Assembly: GCA_011391865.1 (NCBI GenBank)
Contig: JAABPV010000075.1
Span: forward strand, 1-64,000
Direction: 5' to 3'
Source: Desulfobulbaceae bacterium
GTDB taxonomy: Bacteria > Desulfobacterota > Desulfobulbia > Desulfobulbales > Desulfobulbaceae
DNA length: 64,000 nt
In this document: positions 34,257-43,360 of the stretch, piece by piece
Layout: every line of letters starts with the position of its first letter
Numbering within the stretch: position 1 is the first letter of the stretch
Notes under the pieces: model-generated
What the model was told of the DNA's origin: nothing
Databases searched by the model: none
Seen by the model: the letters and a program-made list of their open reading frames with translations, nothing else
Program-made: the position numbers and the translations under genes

Positions 34257-35789
34257 ATGAAACGAATAAATGACTGGTTCAGGATCAAGAAGTATCCTCA
34301 CATTGGATTTCCACTGGTTGAATCGGATCGTCTTTGGGTCGAGAAGTATGTAAGTAACCCTGCAAATGTCGCCAAGCACGCCTTCTTTCCTTTTATCCAT
34401 CGGACAATGCTAACTCGGAAATTCAGGAAAGAGTACGACGAGTTTACTGATGAGATAACCAATGAAGGGCTGCGCAAGAAAAGTGAAAAAATTCGTGAGA
34501 TATTCTATGCCAACCATATAGACTCAAACGTCTTCAGTTATTACACGACCAAGATTGGAAAAATCTATGAAGAGGAACTGGCTCGTCGAAATCTCTCGGA
34601 CTTTGTAACGGCCTACCGAAACATTCCACATCCGACAAAACGGCGCGGAATGAACAATGTTGATTTCGCAGAAGAAGTATTCTCGTTCATTCGGCGGCAA
34701 AAAACGCCAGTCCTTGTGGCTACAACATTTGACATAAAGAGTTTTTTTGACAACCTGAACCATTTACGACTGAAATCTGCCTGGGCCAGCCTTCTGCGGC
34801 TCGAACAACTACCTCCAGACCATTATAATATTTTCAAAGCTATTACCAAGTTTTCGTTTATAGATATCAAGTCATTATTCGATGTCGTCAAAAATGACTT
34901 AATTAAATACGAAAAAGATAATGGTATCAAGCGAGTTTCAGTTAAAGATATTGAAAATTTAAGAAATCAAGAGATAGTTGCATTTTGCACGGCAGGAGAG
35001 TTGCGGTCAAAAATTCGACCATCTGGAATCATAAAATCAAATAAATTTATAAAAAATAATGATGGTACATCATCAAAACGAGAAAAAGGGATTCCGCAGG
35101 GTTCACCAATAAGTTCCATGCTTGCTAACCTGTACCTTATGGACTTTGACTCGAAAATAGCAGAGGCAGTTAAAGAGTGCGGCGGTTTCTACCGGCGATA
35201 CTCTGATGATATTGTTGTAGTAACACCTGAAAGCTCAGGAGAAAGGCTCCGAAAATTGGTTTTGAATACAATAAAAGAATACGATCTGGAAATTCAGGAT
35301 AGCAAAACAAATTCATATAAATTTCATTTCTCACCGCTTGGTTACGTCTGCGGTAAAATACTCCCAAATGGCAACCTGAATATAAGGAGACGATTCACTT
35401 ATTTAGGCTTTGAGTTTAATGGACGTTTCACGTACTTGAAATCGTCAAGTTTGTCGAGTTTTTACAGAAGAATGAAACATTCAGTTAAGCGCGGATCTTT
35501 CTACGCGAAATTTTCAAAATATAAAGAAGGACGTGGCGAGATATTTAGACGACGATTGTTTAAAAAATTTTCTTATCTTGGTGCAAGAAGAAAGATGCAG
35601 TGGGAGTTTGATGAAAATGAAGAAAAATGGAAAAAGTCCTACCGACATGAATGGGGAAACTATCTGACGTACGCAAACATGGCGCATTTTAATATGAAGA
35701 ACAGCAAAATCAGAGGGCAGCTTCGTAATCACTGGCTCATACTGAACCACTTCATTAAAAAACATGAGGCAGTAGCAAAAAAAATCTAA
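34257..35789 (+). CDS. Defence-type reverse transcriptase (UG/DRT family, DRT2-like)
   Basis: A 510-aa reverse transcriptase. Palm motifs in order are FDIKSFFDNLNH (motif A), GIPQGSPISSMLANLYL (motif B), FYRRYSDDIVVVTP (YxDD, motif C) and RRFTYLGFEF. A basic C-terminal region (RRMKHSVKRGSFY to IRGQLRNHWLILNHF) replaces the maturase or primase domains of other classes. There is no VTG motif as in retrons and no intron structure, so an unknown-group antiviral enzyme is the best fit; DRT2 is suggested by motif style only. The start at 34257 is chosen because codons 34212-34256 overlap the right arm of the inverted repeat. The gene is strongly AT-rich relative to its neighbours, a sign of transfer. 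Confidence 0.85.
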   Translation: MKRINDWFRIKKYPHIGFPLVESDRLWVEKYVSNPANVAKHAFFPFIHRTMLTRKFRKEYDEFTDEITNEGLRKKSEKIREIFYANHIDSNVFSYYTTKIGKIYEEELARRNLSDFVTAYRNIPHPTKRRGMNNVDFAEEVFSFIRRQKTPVLVATTFDIKSFFDNLNHLRLKSAWASLLRLEQLPPDHYNIFKAITKFSFIDIKSLFDVVKNDLIKYEKDNGIKRVSVKDIENLRNQEIVAFCTAGELRSKIRPSGIIKSNKFIKNNDGTSSKREKGIPQGSPISSMLANLYLMDFDSKIAEAVKECGGFYRRYSDDIVVVTPESSGERLRKLVLNTIKEYDLEIQDSKTNSYKFHFSPLGYVCGKILPNGNLNIRRRFTYLGFEFNGRFTYLKSSSLSSFYRRMKHSVKRGSFYAKFSKYKEGRGEIFRRRLFKKFSYLGARRKMQWEFDENEEKWKKSYRHEWGNYLTYANMAHFNMKNSKIRGQLRNHWLILNHFIKKHEAVAKKI

Positions 35790-35861
35790 CGTCAAGTTCG
35801 AGCGCGACAAAAAAACAGGTGCCATCATCATCGTTTTTTACTGTCTGCACATACTTCACAA

Positions 35862-36902
35862 ATGATTCCCTCCGCTCGTCTCATCGGTATCGCCCTCAGC
35901 GGCGGAGTTGACTCCACAACCGCCGCCGCCCTGCTGCTGGAACAGGGCTTTGCCGTGCAGGGCTTTTTCATGCTTCTGCTGCCGGAGAGCGAAGAGCAGG
36001 CTGCCAAGGCGCAGGCTGTGGCTGATCAGCTCGGCATTCCGCTGCATCTCGTTGACCTGCGCGAAGAATTCCGCCAGCAAATCATCACCGCCTTTGCCGC
36101 CGCCTACCGCTGCGGACTCACGCCCAACCCCTGCATCCTCTGCAACCGCCTGATCAAATTTGGCTTGCTCTTCGAGGCGATGGCTGCGCAGGGCATGGAG
36201 GCGATGGCCACCGGTCATTATGCGCGAACTGAGGGCGGCTGCCTGCGCCGGGGCCTCGATCCGGGCAAAGATCAGTCCTATTTCCTCTGCCGCCTGAGCG
36301 CAGCGCAGCTGAAACGGCTCATCCTACCGCTGGGAACGTGGCGGAAAAACGAGGTCTTCACACGGGCGGCGGAGCTGGGCTTCAGCCAGTTTAAAGCAGG
36401 CGACGAGAGCCAAGATGTCTGCTTTCTTGCCGGGCAGGATTTGCCCTCATTTCTGCGCCAAGAAGGGCTGGAGGCTCGCAGCGGCAAGATTGTCACGGCG
36501 GACGGCAGGATGCTTGGCAACCATCAGGGCTGCTGGAACTACACGGTTGGCCAGCGGCGCGGCTTGGGCCTGCCCGACGCGACTCCGTGGTATGTCACCG
36601 GCTTGGACGCGGCTGACAATCGAGTGATTGTCGGGAAAGACGAGGAGCTGTTCCGACGCGAGCTGCTGCTGACGGAGGTGGATTGGCATATCCCACCGCC
36701 CGTAATGTGGCAGGGTCGGGCGCAGCTCCGCTCACGGCATCAGGCCGCCGCAGCGCAAGTCATGCCTGCCGAGAACGGCTGCTGGCAGCTCTGCTTCGAT
36801 GAGCCGCAGCGGGCGGTCACACCGGGGCAGTTTGCGGTCTTTTATGAGGACGACCGGGTGGTTGGTTCTGGGGTCATCCGGCAAATGCCGTCATCTCAAT
36901 AA
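35862..36902 (+). CDS. mnmA: tRNA 2-thiouridine(34) synthase MnmA
   Basis: A 346-aa ATP-dependent tRNA thiolase that adds sulfur at C2 of wobble uridine. SGGVDS at the N terminus binds ATP, and the two catalytic cysteines are in TPNPCILCN and SQDVCFL. ATGHYAR and GKDQSYFL are also conserved. The C-terminal beta domain ends in FYEDDRVVGSGVI. The length is near the family norm (about 360). No ribosome site is visible. It shares its target nucleotide with MnmG, encoded elsewhere in this window. Confidence 0.95.
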   Translation: MIPSARLIGIALSGGVDSTTAAALLLEQGFAVQGFFMLLLPESEEQAAKAQAVADQLGIPLHLVDLREEFRQQIITAFAAAYRCGLTPNPCILCNRLIKFGLLFEAMAAQGMEAMATGHYARTEGGCLRRGLDPGKDQSYFLCRLSAAQLKRLILPLGTWRKNEVFTRAAELGFSQFKAGDESQDVCFLAGQDLPSFLRQEGLEARSGKIVTADGRMLGNHQGCWNYTVGQRRGLGLPDATPWYVTGLDAADNRVIVGKDEELFRRELLLTEVDWHIPPPVMWQGRAQLRSRHQAAAAQVMPAENGCWQLCFDEPQRAVTPGQFAVFYEDDRVVGSGVIRQMPSSQ

Positions 36903-37195
36903 TGCCGCGTTTTTTCACCCGGCCCCTGCTGGTTTAGGCTTGCGCCGCTGGGCAATTCAGTGTATATAGATTCTTTTTTTGCAGGCAGCCGCTGCCTGAC
37001 CCTGCCCTACGGCAGGGCTGCTGCCTGAAGCCGCCTGTCGGCCCGGCAGCATGGCATGAGGAAACGTGTCAAGGGGTTGCAGAATGCTGTGACTCCTTTT
37101 TTTATTTTTCAACTGACGTTTGCAGGCAGGCGGCTGGATTCCGTCCGGGGCAGGCCGGGGAAGATCGCAGCGGTCAGGACGCAGAGGAACCAGAG
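36903..37195. other. Leader region upstream of the EF-G gene
   Basis: A 293-bp spacer with two adjacent GC-rich hairpins: GGCAGCCGCTGCC-type near 36982-37000 and CCCTGCC, CTAC, GGCAGGG near 37001-37018. They may act as a terminator for mnmA or as a leader structure. A T-rich block (37094-37108) follows. No coding frame is convincing. Confidence 0.45.
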
Positions 37196-39277
37196 ATGAA
37201 CAAAGATTTGAAATTCGTGCGGAACATCGGCATCAGTGCCCATATTGATTCGGGCAAGACCACGCTCACCGAGCGCATTCTGTTCTACACCCAGCGCATT
37301 CATGCCATCCACGAGGTGCGCGGCAAGGACGGCGTGGGCGCGACCATGGACTCGATGGAGCTGGAGCGCGAGCGCGGCATCACCATTCAGTCCGCCGCCA
37401 CCTACTGTTCGTGGAAGGACACCAGCATCAACATCATTGACACCCCCGGCCACGTGGATTTCACGGTCGAGGTGGAGCGCGCCCTGCGCGTGCTGGACGG
37501 TGCGGTACTCGTCCTCTGCTCGGTGGGCGGTGTGCAGTCGCAGTCTATCACGGTTGACCGGCAGATGACCCGCTACAGTGTGCCGCGCATCGCCTTCATC
37601 AACAAGTGCGACCGCACCGGTGCCAACCCGGAGCGCGTTGTCCGCCAGCTGCGCGAGAAGCTGAATCTGAACGCCATCATGCTCCAGATTCCCATCGGCT
37701 TGGAGGCTGATCTGGACGGCGTGGTTGACTTGATCACGATGGAGGCGGTCTATTTCGAGGGCGAGCAGGGCCGCGACATCCGCCGCGCCGAAATCCCGGC
37801 TCATCTGCTGGAGCAGGCCAAAGCCAAGCGCGAGGAAATGCTGGATGCGGTCTCCATGTTCTCCGACGAGCTGATGGAGGCGATGCTGGAGGAAGGCGAC
37901 ATTCCGGCAGAGCTGATCCACGACGCGATCCGCAAAGGCACCCTTTCCTTGCAGCTGGCCCCGGTGATGATGGGTTCCGCTTACAAGAACAAGGGCGTAC
38001 AGGAACTGCTTGATGCTGTGCAGATGTATCTGCCCTGCCCGACTGACGTGGAGAATATCGCCCTTGATCTCGACAACAACGAGGCCGAGGTTAAAGTTTC
38101 CAACAACACCGCAGACCCGCTCGTTGCGCTGGCCTTCAAGCTGGAGGACGGACGCTACGGCCAGCTGACCTACGTGCGCACCTATCAAGGCGAGGTCAGG
38201 AAAGGCGATTTCATTATCAACACCCGCACCGGCAAAAAGGTAAAGGTGGGCCGTCTGGTGCGGATGCACGCCAACGAGATGGAGGAGATTGACGAGGCCG
38301 GTTCTGGCGACATCATCGCCCTCTTCGGCGTTGAGTGCGCGTCTGGCGACACCTTCTGCGGCGGCAACATCAACTGGTCCATGACCTCAATGCACATTCC
38401 TGCGCCGGTCATCTCTTTGGCGATCAAGCCGAAGGATACCAAGGCGCAGGACAACATCTCCAAGGCATTGAACCGCTTCTGCAAGGAAGACCCGACCTTC
38501 AAGTCTTTTGTTGACCACGAGACCGGCGAGACCATCATCTCCGGCATGGGCGAGCTGCACTTGGATGTGTATATTGAGCGGATGAAGCGCGAGTACAAGG
38601 CCGAAGTTGAAGTCGGCGCACCGCGCGTCGCCTACCGCGAGGCCATCACCCAGCGGGCGGAATTCGACTACACCCACAAGAAGCAGACCGGCGGCTCTGG
38701 TCAGTTCGGTCGCGTCGCAGGCTACATGGAGCCGCTCCCAGAGGGCAACTACGAGTTCGTCGATGATATCGTCGGCGGCTCGATTCCCCGTGAGTTCATC
38801 TCCTCCTGCGACAAGGGTTTTCAGGCTTCGATGGACAAGGGCCTGTTGACGGGCGCACCAATCAACGGTGTGCGGATGGTGATCAACGACGGCAGCTATC
38901 ATACGGTTGACTCCTCGGACATGGCTTTCCAGCAGGCGGCCAAGGGCGCGTTCAAAGAAGCCTACCGCAAAGCAGGCGCGGTGATCATGGAGCCGATCAT
39001 GAAAGTGGCGGTAGAAGGGCCGTCCGAGTTCCAAGGCTCAATCATGGGCAGCCTGAACCAGCGGCGCGGCATCATCGTCGGCACATCCGAAGAGGCCAGC
39101 TACACCGTGGTTGAGGCGGAGATGCCGCTGTCCGAGATGTTCGGCTATTCAACGGTGCTCCGCTCGCTGACCCAAGGCAAGGCCGAGTTCAGCATGGAGT
39201 TCGCCGCCTACCGGCAGGTGCCGAAGGGCGTGGCCGAGCAGCTGATCAAGGACTTTGAAGCCTCCAAGAAGAACTGA
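37196..39277 (+). CDS. fusA: Elongation factor G, mitochondrial/spirochaete (spdEFG1) type
   Basis: A 693-aa translocation GTPase. G1 is [11 protein letters not shown], and the switch region reads [31 protein letters not shown], the version known from mitochondrial EF-G1 and the spd group, not the DGAATMDWM version of ordinary bacterial [22 protein letters not shown] and the C-terminal domains ([32 protein letters not shown]) are intact. It is alone, not in an rpsL-rpsG-fusA-tuf operon, so the genome may encode a second EF-G. Confidence 0.93.
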   Translation: MNKDLKFVRNIGISAHIDSGKTTLTERILFYTQRIHAIHEVRGKDGVGATMDSMELERERGITIQSAATYCSWKDTSINIIDTPGHVDFTVEVERALRVLDGAVLVLCSVGGVQSQSITVDRQMTRYSVPRIAFINKCDRTGANPERVVRQLREKLNLNAIMLQIPIGLEADLDGVVDLITMEAVYFEGEQGRDIRRAEIPAHLLEQAKAKREEMLDAVSMFSDELMEAMLEEGDIPAELIHDAIRKGTLSLQLAPVMMGSAYKNKGVQELLDAVQMYLPCPTDVENIALDLDNNEAEVKVSNNTADPLVALAFKLEDGRYGQLTYVRTYQGEVRKGDFIINTRTGKKVKVGRLVRMHANEMEEIDEAGSGDIIALFGVECASGDTFCGGNINWSMTSMHIPAPVISLAIKPKDTKAQDNISKALNRFCKEDPTFKSFVDHETGETIISGMGELHLDVYIERMKREYKAEVEVGAPRVAYREAITQRAEFDYTHKKQTGGSGQFGRVAGYMEPLPEGNYEFVDDIVGGSIPREFISSCDKGFQASMDKGLLTGAPINGVRMVINDGSYHTVDSSDMAFQQAAKGAFKEAYRKAGAVIMEPIMKVAVEGPSEFQGSIMGSLNQRRGIIVGTSEEASYTVVEAEMPLSEMFGYSTVLRSLTQGKAEFSMEFAAYRQVPKGVAEQLIKDFEASKKN

Positions 39278-39303
39278 TACCACACCACTACGAGAGGTGC
39301 ATT

Positions 39304-39996
39304 ATGGGATATGAACCGTTAGTCAAACAGAACCCTCTGCGGGTGCTCAAGCTGACCGGCAACGACAAGAAAATGGGCCTGATCATGGCCCGCGCCGGTC
39401 TCGGCAAAACCGCCCTGCTGGTGCAGATCGCGCTGGACGCGATTCTGCGCGGCAAGCGGGTGCTCCACATCAGCATCGGCGAGAGCTTAGACAAGACCAA
39501 GCTCTGGTACGACGATATGCTGCATGTCATTTTGCAGGAATGCCCGGTGGCCAAGCCGCACGAGCTGATTGACATGGTGCGGCAGCACCGGATGATCATG
39601 ACCTTCAAGGTCGGCGGCTTTGACCGCGAGCGGCTGGCCGAGCGCCTGCACGACCTGATCCAGCAGAACATCTTCACCCCGGACTGCGTGGTGATTGACG
39701 GCTTTGACTTTGCCGCCGCTGATCATGCCAAACTGGAAGACATCCGTCAGCTGATGGATGAGTTGAAGCTGCAAACTTGGTTCTCAGCCACCAGCCACCG
39801 CGACGACACCCGCGTGTCGCCGTCCGGTGTGCCCGCGCCTTGCCATGAGATGGATGACCTGTTTGAGACCGTGGCCCTGCTTAAGTCATATCAGGATCAC
39901 ATTGAGCTGGAAATACTCCGCGACAACGGTGCCAAGGCCGAGGGCAGCAGCAATCTCTGTCTTGATCCTGCCACGATGATGGTCAAGCAGGCGTAG
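39304..39996 (+). CDS. RecA-fold P-loop protein of unknown function
   Basis: A 230-aa protein with a P-loop near the N terminus (MARAGLGKTALLVQIALDA) and a Walker B-like strand (DCVVIDGFDF) near the middle, suggesting a RecA/KaiC-like fold. A later SATSHRDDTRVS segment and the C-terminal FETVALLKSYQDHIELEIL may be sensor elements. GAGAGGTG precedes the ATG. It lies 26 bp after the EF-G gene, so the two may be co-transcribed. I do not recognise a named family. Confidence 0.7.
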   Translation: MGYEPLVKQNPLRVLKLTGNDKKMGLIMARAGLGKTALLVQIALDAILRGKRVLHISIGESLDKTKLWYDDMLHVILQECPVAKPHELIDMVRQHRMIMTFKVGGFDRERLAERLHDLIQQNIFTPDCVVIDGFDFAAADHAKLEDIRQLMDELKLQTWFSATSHRDDTRVSPSGVPAPCHEMDDLFETVALLKSYQDHIELEILRDNGAKAEGSSNLCLDPATMMVKQA

Positions 39997-40012
39997 CCAC
40001 CGTGGCGGTCTG

Positions 40013-40188
40013 CACAGCTTATCCACGCCTTCCCGATAAGCTGTCGGAAGATTCTTGATAAGCTGTGTAGGCTCCCCCGACAGGCTGTCGGGGATCTCTC
40101 GACAGCCTGTGCAGCGATTCCCGATAAGCTGTCGGGACATGCCCGATAGCTTATGCAGATTTCCCCGACAGCCTGTTGGAGTGATTTC
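40013..40188. repeat. Degenerate 22-bp tandem repeat array (8 units)
   Basis: Eight consecutive 22-bp units begin at 40013, 40035, 40057 and so on to 40167. Units two to eight begin GATAAGCTGT or GACAGCCTGT and end in a pyrimidine run such as ATTCCC or CTCCCCC; the first begins CACAGCTTAT. Neighbouring units are partly inverted copies (CCCGACAG against CTGTCGGG), so the transcript could fold into serial hairpins. The array fills the space between the P-loop gene and hisA. Confidence 0.88.
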
Positions 40189-40213
40189 GTCTCACCTCTC
40201 CCACATCACAGCC

Positions 40214-40999
40214 ATGCGTTTCCGTCCCTGCATAGACCTGCATGACGGCAGGGTCAAGCAGATCGTCGGCTCGACTCTGAACGACGACAGCTCCGCAGCC
40301 CTCCGCACCAATTTCTCTTCCGATCTGCCGCCCTCTTGGTATGCCAATTTGTACCGGCATGACAATCTGACTGGCGGCCACATTATCATGCTGGGGCCGG
40401 GCAATGAGGCTGCGGCAAAGGATGCTCTGGCCGCTTGGCCGGGCGGGCTTCAGCTTGGCGGCGGCATCAGCGATGCCAATGCGGAACAATGGCTTGAAGC
40501 TGGAGCCTCGCACGTCATCGTCACTTCCTATGTTTTCCACGACGGCCAGCTTGATTTCACCCAGCTGGAGCATCTACGGCAGCTAATTGGCAAAGAGCGG
40601 CTGGTGCTTGATCTGAGCTGCCGCTGGCGCGAGGACGGTTATTACGTCGTCACCGACCGCTGGCAGAAGTTTACGAAGCTGCGCATCAGCAAAGAACTGC
40701 TGACTGAGCTGGCCGCAAGCTGCGCCGAGTTCCTCATTCACGCGGTGGATGTGGAAGGCAAGTGCATGGGCGTGGACGAACGGCTGCTGGCTTTGCTCGC
40801 AGAAGCAGATTCACCAAGTCCTGTCACCTACGCGGGTGGCGTGAGCAGTATGGCTGATTTGAAGCTGATCCGGCGTGTTGGCCAGAGCAAAATTAATGCG
40901 ACCGTCGGCAGCTCGTTGGACATCTTCGGCGGCAGCGGCTGCAAATATGATGACGTGGTGCAACTCTGCCGTTCCGGCTCAGAGCCGCCTCTCTCCTGA
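40214..40999 (+). CDS. hisA: Eukaryotic-type HisA (ProFAR isomerase)
   Basis: A 261-aa TIM-barrel protein, predicted to isomerise the formimino intermediate in step four of histidine synthesis. The sequence pattern (FRPCIDLHDGRVKQIVGSTL, LGPGNEAAAKDAL, LQLGGGISDANAEQWL, EFLIHAVDVEGKCMGVDE, SSLDIFGG) closely follows the yeast/plant HIS6 subfamily, not ordinary bacterial HisA. The longer in-frame start at 40055 reads through the tandem repeats, so the ATG at 40214 is used. No other his gene lies nearby, which is unusual but common for this type. Confidence 0.88.
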   Translation: MRFRPCIDLHDGRVKQIVGSTLNDDSSAALRTNFSSDLPPSWYANLYRHDNLTGGHIIMLGPGNEAAAKDALAAWPGGLQLGGGISDANAEQWLEAGASHVIVTSYVFHDGQLDFTQLEHLRQLIGKERLVLDLSCRWREDGYYVVTDRWQKFTKLRISKELLTELAASCAEFLIHAVDVEGKCMGVDERLLALLAEADSPSPVTYAGGVSSMADLKLIRRVGQSKINATVGSSLDIFGGSGCKYDDVVQLCRSGSEPPLS

Positions 41000-41178
41000 T
41001 CAAGCAAAAACAGGCTGCGGTGTTCTGCCGCATCTCTTTTGCCTGTTTACATTTTACCAAGCCCGTGGTATGAAACTTTGTCCGGCTGCGCTGAACATGC
41101 TCGGCGCAGCTCACAAACACTGTTTTTCCCATAGACCGGCCCTTGGCCGTTTCTTTCGCATTTTATTGGAGTGATCCT

Positions 41179-43311
41179 ATGCGGCTGCATCGCTTTCTCC
41201 TCAGCGGCGTTGTTCTGGCATCCCTGTTCCTCGGCGCGTCCATTCACGGCAAGGTCATGCCGACAGAGTTTGATGCCGGACGAAACCGTCTGATTGGCTA
41301 CATGCTCAGTCAGCAGCTACAGCGACAGCATTTCAGCCGCAAGCCTTTTGACAAGCAGATGTCCAAAGCGGCCTACACCCTGTATCTCAAGCAGCTCGAT
41401 CCGCGCAAGCAGTTCCTGCTGGCTGAAGACGTGCGGCAGCTTGACGCTTTTGCGGAAAAAATTGATGAGGAACTCAGCGATGGGCGCATTCTGCTCCCTG
41501 ATGCGGGCATGGCACTGCTCAACCGGCGGGCCGGAGAGGTCGAAAAGCTTATTGACCAGCTTTTAGATGCCGGATTTGATCTGGGCCGGGTCGATTATCT
41601 ACAAACCGACTCAGAAAAAATCAATCATCCGGCTAATGCCGAAGAGCTGCGGGAACGCTGGCGGCTTTCGCTCAAGCTGGAGGTGATTGATTCCTATCTT
41701 GAGGAAATTGAGCAGGAGAACAAGAAGCGGGAGGAGGCGAAGAAATCTCTGATTGCTCCTGAAAGCGCGGAGATTGACAAGCAGCTTTGGACTGCGGCAG
41801 TGGAGAAGGTGCGGAAAAAGACGCACCGTTTCTTAGGCAGACTTCAGAAGACAGAGCGGCAGGAGCATTACAACCGCTACTTTGACACTATCGCCAAATC
41901 CTTTGACCCGCACACCAGTTACATGCCGCCTACCTCCAAGGAGGATTTTGACATTCACATGCGCGGCACTTTGGAGGGCATCGGTGCGCTGCTGCGGGAG
42001 GATGACGGCCAAATTAAAGTGGTGAACATCATCCCCGGCAGCCCTGCGGAGGCGCAGGGGCAGCTCCAAGCTGAAGATGCCATCATGGCGGTTTCCGAAG
42101 AGAAAGGCGAGCCGGTGGACATCTCTGCCATGAGCATCCGCGAGGCGGTAGCTCTCATCCGTGGTCCAAAAGGCAGCACGGTGCGTCTGACGGTCGCCCG
42201 GCCTGACGGCACCCGCTTGGTCATCCCCATTGTCCGCGACGTGGTCAAATTGGAAGACACCTATGTCAAATCAGCGGTGCTCAAAAACAAGCAAGGCGGC
42301 AAGATCGGCTACATCCGCATCCCCAGTTTTTACCGCGATTTTTCTGACAGTCAGAGCGATGCCTCGCGCAATGTCACCGATGACACCCGCAGCGAGCTGC
42401 ACAAATTGAAAAAAGAGGGCGTTGCCGGGCTGATTTTGGATCTGCGCGGCAACGGCGGCGGCTCGCTCTCGGACGCGGTGGATGTCTCCGGGCTGTTCCT
42501 GCCTGGCGGGCCAGTGGTGCAAGTCAAAGATGCCAATGGCAAGATCATGGTCTTGGAAGACGAAGACAGCAGCGTGACCTATGACGGCCCGATGATTGTG
42601 CTGATCAACCAGTTCGCGGCTTCAGCTTCAGAAATTTTGGCCGGTGCGCTGCAAGATTACGGCAGAGCCTTGGTGGTCGGCGGGGCACACACCCACGGAA
42701 AGGGCACAGTGCAGGCTCTGCTGGACATGAACCGCAATCTGCCCCTGCTGCATCTGAAAAAATACGATGATTTGGGTGCGCTGAAAGTCACCATCCAGCA
42801 GTTCTATCGGATCAACGGCAGTTCAACCCAGTACAAAGGCATTGAGCCGGATGTGGTGCTGCCCAGTCTGCTCGACTATTTGGAAAGCGGCGAGCAGTAT
42901 TTGGACAACTCCCTGCCGTGGGATCATGTCAAAGCCGCATCCTACAAGGCTTGGAGCGGCCCTCGCATTGACCATACCGCTGCCCAGTTGAAGACTGAAC
43001 GCTACTTGACCGAGAGTGAAAAGTTCAAAAGGATTGAGGCCGAGCGGCTGCGAGCGAAGGAACGCAAGGAGAAAAGTCTGGTGCCGGTCTATCTGGCCGG
43101 AGTGCTGAAAGACCGCAATGAGCTGGAGAAGTCGCGGAAAGAGACTGAGGCGACCGGAGTTCTTGATGGCGACGAGGACGAGGAGGCGCATGGGAAAAAG
43201 AACAAAAAAAGTTTGGCGGAGGAGCTGGCTGAAGATCCCTATGCCGACTTAGCCCTGTCTCTCATGAACAGCACAGCGGCAGTGGTGGACAACTCCGGCG
43301 GCAGAAAATAA
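41179..43311 (+). CDS. prc: Tail-specific protease Prc (C-terminal processing peptidase)
   Basis: A 710-aa periplasmic S41 serine protease. The start at 41179 is preceded by GGAGTG and gives a signal-like segment (FLLSGVVLASLFLGAS). The Tsp N-terminal domain, a PDZ domain (GALLREDDGQIKVVNIIPGSPAEAQG) and the protease domain follow. Catalytic Ser lies in NQFAASASEILAGAL and Lys in THGKGTVQ. The C-terminal acidic/basic tail (EDEEAHGKKNKK) is longer than in E. coli. It cleaves proteins with nonpolar C termini and processes lipoproteins. Confidence 0.93.
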   Translation: MRLHRFLLSGVVLASLFLGASIHGKVMPTEFDAGRNRLIGYMLSQQLQRQHFSRKPFDKQMSKAAYTLYLKQLDPRKQFLLAEDVRQLDAFAEKIDEELSDGRILLPDAGMALLNRRAGEVEKLIDQLLDAGFDLGRVDYLQTDSEKINHPANAEELRERWRLSLKLEVIDSYLEEIEQENKKREEAKKSLIAPESAEIDKQLWTAAVEKVRKKTHRFLGRLQKTERQEHYNRYFDTIAKSFDPHTSYMPPTSKEDFDIHMRGTLEGIGALLREDDGQIKVVNIIPGSPAEAQGQLQAEDAIMAVSEEKGEPVDISAMSIREAVALIRGPKGSTVRLTVARPDGTRLVIPIVRDVVKLEDTYVKSAVLKNKQGGKIGYIRIPSFYRDFSDSQSDASRNVTDDTRSELHKLKKEGVAGLILDLRGNGGGSLSDAVDVSGLFLPGGPVVQVKDANGKIMVLEDEDSSVTYDGPMIVLINQFAASASEILAGALQDYGRALVVGGAHTHGKGTVQALLDMNRNLPLLHLKKYDDLGALKVTIQQFYRINGSSTQYKGIEPDVVLPSLLDYLESGEQYLDNSLPWDHVKAASYKAWSGPRIDHTAAQLKTERYLTESEKFKRIEAERLRAKERKEKSLVPVYLAGVLKDRNELEKSRKETEATGVLDGDEDEEAHGKKNKKSLAEELAEDPYADLALSLMNSTAAVVDNSGGRK

Positions 43312-43360
43312 TATTTTTTTCTTGAAATCCGCCCGCAATCGTGATAGAGCAAAGACCACC

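Noticed and set aside
33942-35789. Retron
   Set aside because: The upstream inverted repeats recall a1/a2, but the reverse transcriptase lacks the VTG motif and the usual retron palm signatures.
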